From: DAOTWC01 sp048499435
GTDB lineage: Bacteria; Chloroflexota; Anaerolineae; Aggregatilineales; Phototrophicaceae
DNA: 64,000 nucleotides
Assembly (NCBI GenBank): GCA_048499435.1
Contig: JASNZW010000006.1
Location: 1 to 64,000 of the forward strand
Reading direction: 5' to 3'
Within the stretch, counting starts at the first letter, position 1; each line of letters starts with the position of its first letter. Made by a program: the position numbers and the translations under genes. This document shows positions 22,837 to 31,612 of this stretch, piece after piece. The notes below the pieces were generated by a model. The model saw nothing but the letters and a program-made list of their open reading frames with translations, did no database searches and was not told the DNA's origin.

Positions 22837-25800
22837 GGTTTCGATGACCGCAGCGATTGACAGACCGACAACGGAGCAAGAAGCGCACAAAGGGGCGCTG
22901 TGGCTGGCCCGTGTTTACACCATTAACTGGGAAGCAGCCCTCTATATTGTGATCTTCCTGCTGGCTGTGTTCACGCGCTTTTACAACCTGGGCGACCGCG
23001 TGATGAGCCACGATGAGAGCCTGCACACGCGCTATTCGTACAACCTCTACGCTGACGGCAATTTCCAGCACACGCCGCTGATGCACGGGCCGATTCTGTT
23101 TCACATGACGGCCCTGTCATATTTCCTGTTTGGCGACGACGACTTCACGTCGCGCATCTACCCGGCGGTGCTGAGCGTGTTGGTAACGCTGTTTCCGCTG
23201 TTGTTCCGGCGCTGGCTGGGCCGGGCGGGGGCGCTGGTGGCGTCGTTTATGCTGCTGATTTCGCCGCTGCTGCTGTATTACGGGCGCTACATTCGCCACG
23301 ACACCCCGTCCATCTTCTTCTCGCTGGTGATGGTTTACTGTGTCTTTATGTACCTCGACGGCCCGCTTAACCAGCGACGGCGGGCGCATTGGCTGTACAT
23401 TTTCGCTGGCGCGCTGCTGGGCAACCTGGGGTCTAAAGAGACATCTTTCATTTACATCGCCATTTTCGGCAGCGCGCTGACGCTCTACTGGCTGGTGCGC
23501 CTGCTTCAGTATCTGCGCGGCATACCCGGCAAAACCTGGTATTACTTTATCACGTTCAGCGTGCTGCTGGCCGGGCTGGCCGCGCTGGGCATGTATGTGG
23601 TGCTGTCTGTCGCCACGCCGGAGCGGGCGGCGCAGGCGGCGGCCAGCGCCGGCGGCTGGCTCAACAGTGTCGATTCCACAAGCTTTATCGTGTGGACGCT
23701 GCTGGTCGTTATCGCGGCGCTGGCGTTCCTGGTGGGCACGCTGCTGTGGGCTTTCCGGGGCAGCCGGGTGCGCGTGCGCTGGCTGGATGTGGCGCTTGTG
23801 ATCGCGCTGGCGCTGGTGGTGATTACCGGGCTGATTGCGGCGGAAGAGGTGTCGCGCCTGCCCAGCCGTGACGCCGCCCAGCACGCCGCGCCAGTCGTGC
23901 CGGGGCAGGACGGCGTTGAGCTGGACCCCGGCGTGAACATGCTGCCGTATGTGCTGTGGTGGGTGATCGGCGCGCTGGCGGTGCTGGCGCTGCTGGTCTC
24001 ATGGCGGCTGGGCTGGTGGCGGACGCTGCACCGCTTCCCTGAGCTGGACATTCTGATCGTCATGGGCACGCTCATCCTGCCCTGGCTGACGCCGCTGGTC
24101 ATCACGGCGTCGGGCGTGAGCGCGGTGGACTACACACCAGAGGGCATCACGCGCGGGGTGCTGGCGCTGGTTCCGGCGTTCGCGATCTCGATCACGATGG
24201 GGTTAATCTGGAACTGGCGGCGCTGGCTGGTGGTCGCGGTTGTGTTTCACGCGCTGTTCGCCTTCTTCTTCACGACCATGTTCACCAACGTCAACGGCCT
24301 GGCCTCTGGCATGATCGGCAGCCTGGGTTACTGGCTTGACCAGCAGGGCGTGCGGCGCGGCAGCCAGCCGCAGTACTATTACCTGGCGATCATCATGCCG
24401 GTTTACGAGCTCCTGCCCATCATCGGCAGCGCGCTGGCGGCGCTGAGCGGCGCCGTGCTGTTCTGGCGCTACCGGCGCGCCCGGCTGGAAGAGAAAGCTG
24501 ATGCGGCGGCCCTTCCGGCGGGCGCGGACGCCGGCGACGCGGCTTTCGCGGACCACGCGCAGAGCCTGCTGCTGATGGAAGGCGCGGACCCGCCGCTAGA
24601 AGCCTTTGCGCCGGTGGGCGAGTTCGCGGGCGCGCCGCGCCCTGACCGCCGTGAGAGAAAGACCAGGCACGGCGACGCCGCCTGGCTGGGCGCGCCGTCG
24701 TTTATCGCGTTTGTGGCGTGGTGGGCCATCTTCAACCTGATCGCCTACACGCTGGCGGGCGAGAAAATGCCCTGGCTGGGCACGCATCTGACTGTGCCGC
24801 TGATCCTGCTGTCGGGGTGGTATTTCGGCAGGGTGTTCGAGCGCATTGAGGGCGAGAAATTCCGGCGCGGCGGCTGGCTGTATCTGGTGCTGCTGCCGGT
24901 GCTGCTGATCGCGCTGTTCCAGGTAGCGTCGCCGTTTCTGCTGGGGCGCGGCCCGCTGCCCGGTTTGCAGCAGGAACAACTGGCGCAGTCTGGTCAATGG
25001 CTGGCGGTGGTGGCGGTCAGCGGCATTATCATCCTGTTTATCTACCAGCTTGTCGAGCGCACCGGCTGGCGCCATTTCCGCCAGATGTTCGTGGTGGCTG
25101 TGTTCGCCGTGCTGTCGGCGCTGACGCTGCGCGCCGCCTGGATGGCGTCGTTCATCAACTACGATTACGCAACCGAGTATCTGGTGTATGCCCACGCCGC
25201 GCCGGCGGTCAAGCAGGTGCTGGCCGAACTCGAAGCCCTGAGCCGGCGCACGACAGACGGGCTTAACCTCAACTTCGCTTACGACAACGAAACGTCGTGG
25301 CCGTACAGCTGGTATTTCCGCGACTTCGCCAGCGCTACCTATTTTGGCAGCAGCCCCAGCCGCCCGGTCATTGACAACGCGGCGGCGGTGGTGGTGGGCG
25401 AGGCAAACCGCGCGGCGGTGGAGCCGCTGCTGGAGGACCGCTTCTACCACATGAACTATATCCGCATGTGGTGGCCGATGCAGGATTATTACAACCTGAC
25501 GCCGGCGCGCATCAACAGCGCGCTGGATTTCTCGCCTGACAACCCGCGCGCGGCGCAGCTTCGCCAGGGGCTGTTCGATATCTGGTGGTCGCGCGACTAC
25601 CAGGCTTATGGTGAGGCCGTTGGGCGCAGCTTTGAGCTGACACAGTGGCCGCTGGCCGACCGGATGCACTTCTACGTGCGCAAGGATATCGCCGCCCAGA
25701 TATGGGACCTGGGCGTGGGCGAGGGGACGGTCGCTAACCCGCTGGATAACCTGGAAGTGAACGTGTGCAGCGCCAACTGGGAGCTGCGCTCGGCGGAGCT

Positions 25801-26797
25801 GATTATCGGGGCGCAGGGGGCCGGGCCGGGGCAGTTGGCGCGGCCGATGGGCCTGGCGGCGGGGGCGGACGGCGCGGTGTTTGCGGCGGAAGAGAGCAAC
25901 AACCGCATTTCGGTCTTTGACGCCGCTGGCCAGCCAGTCGCCCAGTTCAGCGGCGGCGCGCCGGGCGAGGCGCTGTTCGCGCGGCCCAATGATGTCGCGC
26001 TGGGGCCGGATGGCCGGCTGTACGTCGCCGACACCTGGAACTACCGCGTGGTGGTGCTGTCGCCGGACGGCGCGCTGCTCAACACCTGGGGCGAGCGCGG
26101 CGAGTATGGGCAGGGCGCCCTGACAGACCCGGTGTACGGCCTGTGGGGGCCGCGCGCGGTCGTGGTGGATGCCGCCGGGAACGTGTATGTGGCCGATACC
26201 GGCAATAAGCGCGTGCGCGTTTACACGTCTGACGGCGTGTTCGTGCGTGATATCGGCGTGGGCGGGGCCGGGCCGGGCCAGCTTGACGAACCGGCCGGGC
26301 TGGCGCTGCACCCGGATGGCCGTCTGTTTGTGGCTGATACCTGGAACCGGCGCGTGTCGGTGTTTAACACCGAGGGGCTGTTCCTCTACACGTTCGATGT
26401 GCGCGGCTGGTACGATGAACTGGGCAACCGCCCCTACCTGGCCGTTGACCCGGAACGCGATCTCGTTTACGTAACTGACCCCGACGCTGGCCGCGTGCTG
26501 GTGTATGACACAGCCGGCGGCTGCCTGGGGTCGTTTGGGCAGATCAGCCGCGAAAGCCCGAACTCGACGCAGTTTGCGACGGTGGGCGGCGTCGCCGTTG
26601 GGCCGGACGGCAGCGTGTTTGTGGCCGACGCCGGGACGGGCCGCGTGCTGCGCTTTGCGCCCTGGCGGACAGAGCCGCCGACCGTGGACTTTGGCGCGGC
26701 GGAGCTGACAGCAGAGCTGACGGCGGAGGTCACGCCGGCGGTGGATGCGCCAGCGGCCACGCCAGAAGCTGAGGTAACGGCGGAGGCGGCCGGCTAA
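22826..26797 (+). CDS. Agl23-like membrane protein fused to NHL repeats
   Basis: This 1323-residue protein begins with a GT-C membrane domain of the Agl23 (flippase activity-associated) type; its first loop contains VMSHDESLHTRYSYNLY near residue 60, with the acidic and His residues of the family. A charged cytoplasmic insert lies near residues 560-610. From about residue 990 the tail has repeated NHL units (GPGQLARPMGLAAG, YVADTWNYRVVVL, VYVADTGNKRVRVY, LFVADTWNRRVSVF), forecasting a beta-propeller outside the cell, then an Ala/Glu/Thr-rich end. Start may instead be ATG 22844, which has GAGG upstream. The upstream ATG overlaps the anti-sigma gene. Confidence 0.88.
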   Translation: MDHEVSMTAAIDRPTTEQEAHKGALWLARVYTINWEAALYIVIFLLAVFTRFYNLGDRVMSHDESLHTRYSYNLYADGNFQHTPLMHGPILFHMTALSYFLFGDDDFTSRIYPAVLSVLVTLFPLLFRRWLGRAGALVASFMLLISPLLLYYGRYIRHDTPSIFFSLVMVYCVFMYLDGPLNQRRRAHWLYIFAGALLGNLGSKETSFIYIAIFGSALTLYWLVRLLQYLRGIPGKTWYYFITFSVLLAGLAALGMYVVLSVATPERAAQAAASAGGWLNSVDSTSFIVWTLLVVIAALAFLVGTLLWAFRGSRVRVRWLDVALVIALALVVITGLIAAEEVSRLPSRDAAQHAAPVVPGQDGVELDPGVNMLPYVLWWVIGALAVLALLVSWRLGWWRTLHRFPELDILIVMGTLILPWLTPLVITASGVSAVDYTPEGITRGVLALVPAFAISITMGLIWNWRRWLVVAVVFHALFAFFFTTMFTNVNGLASGMIGSLGYWLDQQGVRRGSQPQYYYLAIIMPVYELLPIIGSALAALSGAVLFWRYRRARLEEKADAAALPAGADAGDAAFADHAQSLLLMEGADPPLEAFAPVGEFAGAPRPDRRERKTRHGDAAWLGAPSFIAFVAWWAIFNLIAYTLAGEKMPWLGTHLTVPLILLSGWYFGRVFERIEGEKFRRGGWLYLVLLPVLLIALFQVASPFLLGRGPLPGLQQEQLAQSGQWLAVVAVSGIIILFIYQLVERTGWRHFRQMFVVAVFAVLSALTLRAAWMASFINYDYATEYLVYAHAAPAVKQVLAELEALSRRTTDGLNLNFAYDNETSWPYSWYFRDFASATYFGSSPSRPVIDNAAAVVVGEANRAAVEPLLEDRFYHMNYIRMWWPMQDYYNLTPARINSALDFSPDNPRAAQLRQGLFDIWWSRDYQAYGEAVGRSFELTQWPLADRMHFYVRKDIAAQIWDLGVGEGTVANPLDNLEVNVCSANWELRSAELIIGAQGAGPGQLARPMGLAAGADGAVFAAEESNNRISVFDAAGQPVAQFSGGAPGEALFARPNDVALGPDGRLYVADTWNYRVVVLSPDGALLNTWGERGEYGQGALTDPVYGLWGPRAVVVDAAGNVYVADTGNKRVRVYTSDGVFVRDIGVGGAGPGQLDEPAGLALHPDGRLFVADTWNRRVSVFNTEGLFLYTFDVRGWYDELGNRPYLAVDPERDLVYVTDPDAGRVLVYDTAGGCLGSFGQISRESPNSTQFATVGGVAVGPDGSVFVADAGTGRVLRFAPWRTEPPTVDFGAAELTAELTAEVTPAVDAPAATPEAEVTAEAAG

Positions 26798-26804
26798 AAT
26801 CCGC

Positions 26805-26833
26805 TTGACAGCCCTAAAGCCGACTGCTAGAAT
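26805..26833 (+). promoter_or_regulatory. Strong promoter of the nusA operon with dyad
   Basis: TTGACA (26805-26810) and TAGAAT (26828-26833) are separated by 17 bases, five bases after the stop region of the upstream gene. A perfect 9-bp inverted repeat, AAAGCCGAC at 26816-26824 and GTCGGCTTT at 26838-26846, flanks the -10 box. It could be an operator or the terminator stem of the upstream gene. Confidence 0.8.
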
Positions 26834-26940
26834 CAGGGTCGGCTTTGGGGTTACGTTCGTGAACATCAAGCCGGCGGGGGGCGCGCCAGCGTGTGCAGGT
26901 GCCCGGCAGCGCTCTGTAGCAGGATATTGGTTTGCCGGTG

Positions 26941-26966
26941 AAAGTGGGTAACCCCCACTTTTCTTT
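26941..26966 (+). terminator. Attenuator-like intrinsic terminator in the nusA leader
   Basis: AAAGTGGG (26941-26948) pairs with CCCACTTT (26954-26961) around a 5-base loop, followed by TCTTT. It lies about 100 bases downstream of the promoter and 75 bases before nusA, so readthrough would set operon expression. NusA autoregulation at leader terminators is known in other bacteria; it is inferred here. Confidence 0.65.
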
Positions 26967-27041
26967 ATATAGCCTGGGCGTGCTGCCTGTCTGTTCTGTC
27001 CACCCCGTTACAGATCGTACACCAATTCGGAAGCAAGCGAG

Positions 27042-28940
27042 ATGAGAAGCGAATTCGAAGTCGCCTTCAATGAAATCACGGAGATGAGGGCGCTCCCGCG
27101 TGAAGTTGTGCTGGAAGCGCTGCGGTCAGCGCTGGTGTCGGCCTACCGGCGTGACACCAGGGCCAGTCAGGCTCAGCATATTGACGCGACTATTGACCCT
27201 GCCAATGGCCGCCCGAACATCTTTGTTGAGAAGGAAGTCGTTGAAGAAGTCGTAAGCCCGCTTACTGAAGTGGAGCTGGAGGAAGCGCGCTACTATGACC
27301 AGAGCGCGCAGTACGGCGACACAGTGATGGTGCAGGTGCGCGGCTCGACCAAGAAGTATGGGCGCATCGCGGCGCAGACGGCCAAACAGGTCATCCTGCA
27401 GAAGATCCGCGAGGCCGAGCGCAACGCGCTGTTCGAGGAATTTGTCGAGCGCGAGGGCGACCTGGTCACGGGGACTGTGCAGAGCGTTAACTCCAGCATG
27501 GTGACGCTCAGCCTGGGCCGCACCGAGGCGGAGATGCCGCGCGCGCAGCAAATTCCCGGCGAGCGCTATAAGCCGCACGACAAGGTGCGCGTCTATCTGG
27601 CGGAGGTCAAGCGCAGCCCGCGCGGCCCGCGCATTATCGTCAGCCGCAGCCACCGCAATATGCTGCGCCGGCTGCTGGAATACGAAGTGCCGGAGATTTT
27701 CAACGGCCAGGTCGAGATCAAGAACATCGCCCGTGAGGCGGGCTATCGCTCTAAAGTGGCGGTGGCGGCCATTCAGGAAGGCATTGACCCGGTAGGGGCG
27801 TGCGTGGGGATGCGCGGCATGCGCATCCAGAGCATCGTCAAGGAACTGCACGACGAGAAAATTGATGTTATCGAGTGGAACCCGGACCAGAAGGCGTTCA
27901 TCGCCAAGGCCCTCAGCCCGGCGCGCGTGAGCGGCGTTTACCTGGAAGACGACCTCGACACCGGGCGCACCGCCGTCGTGATCGTGCCGGACGACCAGCT
28001 TTCGCTGGCGATCGGGCGCGAGGGGCAGAACGCGCGCCTGGCGGCCAAACTCACCGGCTGGCGCATTGACATCAAGAGCGTCACCGAGGCGGTGCAGGAT
28101 GCGCTGGCGCGGCTCGACGCCGGGCCGCTGGCGTCGCTGCCGGCGCAGCAGCCGGAGCTGCTGGCCGAGGCCGTCCGCATTATGGACAAGAAAGCCGCTG
28201 GCCGCACCATCATGCCGGAGGAATATCAGACGCTGGCGCGGTTTGCCGATGTGGTCGAAACCCGGCTGCTGAACGCCCGCAACCAGGTGCGCGAGAAGCG
28301 CCTGGCGGAGATCAACGCGGTCAAGGCGACGCTGCCCGCCGGGGCGTTCACGCTGCCTGTCACCGTGCTTGACCTGCCGGAGGACATCACCGACGCGCTC
28401 CAGCCGCTGGAGAACGTCGGCGAGATCATGTGGCGCTTCCTGATTGACGAGCGACATCTGCAAAAGCTGCTGGCTGACCTGCCAGCGGAGGCGATGGCGC
28501 TGGTGCAGAGCGCGCTTGACCGCCTGGTGATCCCGGATGAGGTCGAGCGGCTGACGCAGGCTGCTGAGGCAGGCGAAGCGCCGCCGGCTGAGCTGGCCCC
28601 CGCGGCGGAAGCCGAAGCGGAGGCGGTGGCGGCAGCCGAACCGGCGGAGGAAGTGCTGCTTGGCGCGTTTGGCGATGAGCTGGCGCCGCCTGCGCCTGAG
28701 GCGGAGACCGTTCACGCAAAGCCGGTCCCCGCTGGCGCGCTGGACGAGGCCGAGGACGAGGAAGACGCCGACCTCGACGTTATCCTGGGGAGCGACCGGG
28801 ACGACGAGACGGTCAAGAAGAAAAAGGAACGCCAGAAACGTCGCCAGTTGGTGTATGACGAAGAGCTGGGCGAGGTGGTTTCAAAACGCCGCCGCAAAGG
28901 CGGGCGCACCCGTGACGACTGGGATGATTACCTGGGTTAG
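27042..28940 (+). CDS. nusA: Transcription termination/antitermination factor NusA
   Basis: This 632-residue cytoplasmic protein binds RNA polymerase and nascent RNA. The N-terminal polymerase-binding domain spans about 1-135. The S1 domain starts at GDLVTGTVQSVNSSMVTLSL. The KH domains carry VGACVGMRGMRIQSIVKEL and LSLAIGREGQNARLAAKLTG. Core NusA proteins are about 350-500 residues; here a long extension beyond residue 350 includes a helical part, an Ala/Glu-rich acidic stretch (about 500-590) and a basic end (KKKKERQKRRQ). It opens the ylxR-infB-rbfA string. rimP, its usual upstream neighbour, is absent. Confidence 0.96.
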   Translation: MRSEFEVAFNEITEMRALPREVVLEALRSALVSAYRRDTRASQAQHIDATIDPANGRPNIFVEKEVVEEVVSPLTEVELEEARYYDQSAQYGDTVMVQVRGSTKKYGRIAAQTAKQVILQKIREAERNALFEEFVEREGDLVTGTVQSVNSSMVTLSLGRTEAEMPRAQQIPGERYKPHDKVRVYLAEVKRSPRGPRIIVSRSHRNMLRRLLEYEVPEIFNGQVEIKNIAREAGYRSKVAVAAIQEGIDPVGACVGMRGMRIQSIVKELHDEKIDVIEWNPDQKAFIAKALSPARVSGVYLEDDLDTGRTAVVIVPDDQLSLAIGREGQNARLAAKLTGWRIDIKSVTEAVQDALARLDAGPLASLPAQQPELLAEAVRIMDKKAAGRTIMPEEYQTLARFADVVETRLLNARNQVREKRLAEINAVKATLPAGAFTLPVTVLDLPEDITDALQPLENVGEIMWRFLIDERHLQKLLADLPAEAMALVQSALDRLVIPDEVERLTQAAEAGEAPPAELAPAAEAEAEAVAAAEPAEEVLLGAFGDELAPPAPEAETVHAKPVPAGALDEAEDEEDADLDVILGSDRDDETVKKKKERQKRRQLVYDEELGEVVSKRRRKGGRTRDDWDDYLG

Positions 28941-28949
28941 TGTCCGGCC

Positions 28950-29234
28950 ATGAATGACGGACGCATACCGGGCCGGAAACATGTTCCGGTCCGCACCTGC
29001 GTGATCTGCCACACGCGGGACGCCAAGCGGGCGCTCACCCGCGTTGTGCGCACGGCAGAGGGCGTAATGGTTGATCCGAGCGGGAAGCTCAACGGGCGCG
29101 GAGCGTATCTCTGCGATCAGGAAACATGCTGGCAGCGCGCGCTCGAAAGTGATGTGCTGAGCCGCGCGCTGCGCACCGCGCTGACGGCCGCTGACCGGGA
29201 CCGGCTGCAGCAGTCCAGGCCCAGGCGCTCATGA
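28950..29234 (+). CDS. ylxR: YlxR-family RNA-binding protein (DUF448)
   Basis: This 94-residue basic protein has the YlxR signature: PVRTCVICHTRDAKRALTRVVR and GRGAYLC, which form the conserved Gly-Arg-Gly-Ala-Tyr fold. YlxR/RnpM homologues bind RNA and have been linked to RNase P control. It lies between nusA and infB, its usual place, nine bases after nusA. An ylxQ (L7Ae-like) gene that often follows is missing. Confidence 0.93.
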   Translation: MNDGRIPGRKHVPVRTCVICHTRDAKRALTRVVRTAEGVMVDPSGKLNGRGAYLCDQETCWQRALESDVLSRALRTALTAADRDRLQQSRPRRS

Positions 29235-29355
29235 GCGGCGCGCGGCGCGGGTTACGGCAGGCAGCATACAAATGTACAGGGTATGAGCGATGGGTGAACC
29301 GTAGTTAGCTGCTGACGGCTTTTCCTGGCCCATCGCCTGACAGGTGGAGGTATTG

Positions 29356-31158
29356 ATGGCAACGGAAAAGCAGAGCATCCTGGTTCCCGATTTTCTCACC
29401 GTGCGGGACCTGGCGGAGTTGATTCACGCCAGCCCGATTGAAGTGATGAAGCAGTTGATTGCCAACGGCATTATGGCCTCAATCAACCAGCAGATTGACT
29501 TCGATACCGCGGCGATTGTCATTGAAGAGCTGGGGTTTGAGGCGCAGAGCCAGAGCGCGCGGGAAACCCAGGCCGAACGCGAAGAAGCGGCCAAAGCGCA
29601 GGAATGGCGCCAGCTTTACGCCGGCGAGAAGCCGGAGAATCTGGTTCGGCGCGCCCCGATCGTGACGATCCTGGGGCACGTGGACCACGGCAAGACCACA
29701 CTGCTCGACACGATCCGCAAGGCGCATGTGGCCGCCGGCGAGGCCGGCGGCATCACGCAGCACATCGGCGCGTACCGCGCTGTGCACGGCGGCCGGCAGA
29801 TCACGTTCCTTGACACGCCAGGCCACGAGGCGTTTACCGCCATGCGCGCGCGCGGCGCCCAGGGCGCTGACATCGCTATTCTGGTGGTGGCCGCCGATGA
29901 CGGCGTGATGCCCACCACGCGCGAGGCGATCAACCACGCGCGCGCCGCCAACGTGCCGATCATCGTCGCCATCACCAAGATTGACCGGCGCAACGCCAAT
30001 ATCGAGAAGGTCAAACAGGAACTGGCTGAGGTTGATCTCGTGCCCGACGAGTGGGACGGCAGCACGCTGGTCGTGCCTGTGTCCGCGCCGGAGAACAAGG
30101 GCATTGAGGACCTGCTGGAGGCGATTCTGCTGGTGGCCGACGACCGCGATATCGTGGCGAACCCGGCTGCTGACCCGGCGGGCGTGGTGCTGGAGGCTGA
30201 GATAGACCCCAGCCGCGGCAGCATCGCCACGCTGCTGGTGCTGAACGGCACGCTGAAGCGCGGCGATACGATTGTGGCTGGCGAGGCCTACGGCCGCGTC
30301 AAGGCGATGTTCGATGAAACCGGCAAGCCGATCGCGGCGGCTGGCCCGTCCACGCCGGTCTCGGTAATGGGTCTGAACACGCTGCCGCAGCCCGGCGACA
30401 GCTTTGTTACCGTCAAGAACGAGAAGGTCGGGCGGACGATGGTGGACGAGCGCCGGGCGGCGGCCAGCGCGGTGGCCAGCGGCGCGGCGCGCCCAGCGGT
30501 GACGCTGCAGGACATTTTCGCGCAGTTCGAGGCTGGCCACGCTAAAGAGCTGAATCTGATTGTCAAGGTGGACGTGCAGGGCACGCTTCAGCCGATACTT
30601 GACTCGCTGGAGCAGCTTTCGGAGGGCAACGCGGAAGGCATCCGCGTGCGCGTCCTGGCGGCGGACACCGGCAACATCACCGAGAATGACGTGATGCTGG
30701 CGAGCGCTTCAGGCGCGATCGTGCTGGGCTTCAACGTGGACGTGGACGGCGCGGCCCGGCGGTCGGCTGACTCGCAGGGGGTAGACATCCGCCAGTACGA
30801 CGTAATCTACAAGCTGCTGGAGGACATTGACCTGGCGCTTAAGGGCATGCTGGAGCCGGTTTACGCTGAGAAGGTGATCGGCGTGGCGGAGGTGCGCCAG
30901 GTGTTCAGAATTTCGAAGGTGGGCGCGGTCGCGGGCAGTTATGTGCGCGAGGGCGAGATTCGCCGCAACGCCAGGGCGCGCGTCAAGCGCGGCGGCAAAG
31001 TGCTGGCCGAGAACCTGCCGGTGGCGTCGCTCAAGCGTGTGAGCGAGGACGTGCGCGAGGTGCGGTCTGGTTTCGAGTGCGGCATCAGTCTGTCCGGCTT
31101 TAACGACTATCACGAAGGGGACAGCATCGAATTCTACGTAACCGAGCGCGTGAGCTGA
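29356..31158 (+). CDS. infB: Translation initiation factor IF-2
   Basis: This 600-residue GTPase brings fMet-tRNA to the 30S subunit. A single short IF2_N-like domain (residues about 15-60) is followed directly by the G domain: GHVDHGKT (G1), DTPGHE (G3), TKID (G4). Domains II, IF2-C1 and the fMet-tRNA-binding end (VGVAEVRQVFRIS...GFECGISLSGFNDYHEGD) follow. It is shorter than E. coli IF-2 because the long N-terminal linker is missing. ATG 29356 is chosen for GGTGGAGG upstream. The 121-base leader contains an 8-bp inverted repeat (29287-29294 with 29329-29336). Confidence 0.97.
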   Translation: MATEKQSILVPDFLTVRDLAELIHASPIEVMKQLIANGIMASINQQIDFDTAAIVIEELGFEAQSQSARETQAEREEAAKAQEWRQLYAGEKPENLVRRAPIVTILGHVDHGKTTLLDTIRKAHVAAGEAGGITQHIGAYRAVHGGRQITFLDTPGHEAFTAMRARGAQGADIAILVVAADDGVMPTTREAINHARAANVPIIVAITKIDRRNANIEKVKQELAEVDLVPDEWDGSTLVVPVSAPENKGIEDLLEAILLVADDRDIVANPAADPAGVVLEAEIDPSRGSIATLLVLNGTLKRGDTIVAGEAYGRVKAMFDETGKPIAAAGPSTPVSVMGLNTLPQPGDSFVTVKNEKVGRTMVDERRAAASAVASGAARPAVTLQDIFAQFEAGHAKELNLIVKVDVQGTLQPILDSLEQLSEGNAEGIRVRVLAADTGNITENDVMLASASGAIVLGFNVDVDGAARRSADSQGVDIRQYDVIYKLLEDIDLALKGMLEPVYAEKVIGVAEVRQVFRISKVGAVAGSYVREGEIRRNARARVKRGGKVLAENLPVASLKRVSEDVREVRSGFECGISLSGFNDYHEGDSIEFYVTERVS

Positions 31159-31164
31159 ACAGGG

Positions 31165-31193
31165 CCGGGGGGCGCGCGCCGCGCGCCCCCCGG
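31165..31193. repeat. GC-only perfect dyad between infB and rbfA
   Basis: Fourteen bases at 31165-31178 are perfectly complementary to 31180-31193 around one central base, all G or C. It lies six bases after infB and lacks a T tract, so it looks more like an RNA-processing or pausing hairpin than an intrinsic terminator. Confidence 0.8.
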
Positions 31194-31213
31194 AGCGGTG
31201 AAAGGAAACCGGT

Positions 31214-31612
31214 ATGTCAATCAAACAGGATCGGGTGGCGGAGCGCGTCAAGATAATCCTCAGCGAGCTGCTGCTGCGCGAGGTGTCTGACCCGCGCCTG
31301 CAGCACATCACGGTGACGGATGTCCGGCTGGACCCGGAGCTGATGTTCGCGGACGTGTACGTTAACGCGCTGGGGGATGAGGACCGCCATGCCGATGTCA
31401 TGCGCGGCCTGGAGCGCGCCCAGGGTTTCCTGCGGCGCGAGGTGGGCAAGCGGGTGCGCCTGCGCAGCGCGCCCGAACTGCATTTTCACTGGGATGCGAC
31501 GCTGGCGCGCAGCGAGCGCCTTAACCGGCTGATCTCGTCGCTGGACATCCCGCCTGATGAGCTGCCTGCGCCGGAGACGCCTGCCGATGATCAGCATGAT
31601 GAACTGGGCTGA
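31214..31612 (+). CDS. rbfA: Ribosome-binding factor A
   Basis: This 132-residue KH-like protein helps 16S rRNA 5' end maturation in the 30S subunit. Family features are the start QDRVAERVKIILSELLLREVSDPRLQHITVTDV, the FADVYVNALG strand, and LRSAPELHFHWDATLARSERLNRL near the end. AAAGGAAACC precedes ATG 31214. It follows infB as in most bacteria, and its last codons overlap nrnA. The acidic tail is short. Confidence 0.95.
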   Translation: MSIKQDRVAERVKIILSELLLREVSDPRLQHITVTDVRLDPELMFADVYVNALGDEDRHADVMRGLERAQGFLRREVGKRVRLRSAPELHFHWDATLARSERLNRLISSLDIPPDELPAPETPADDQHDELG

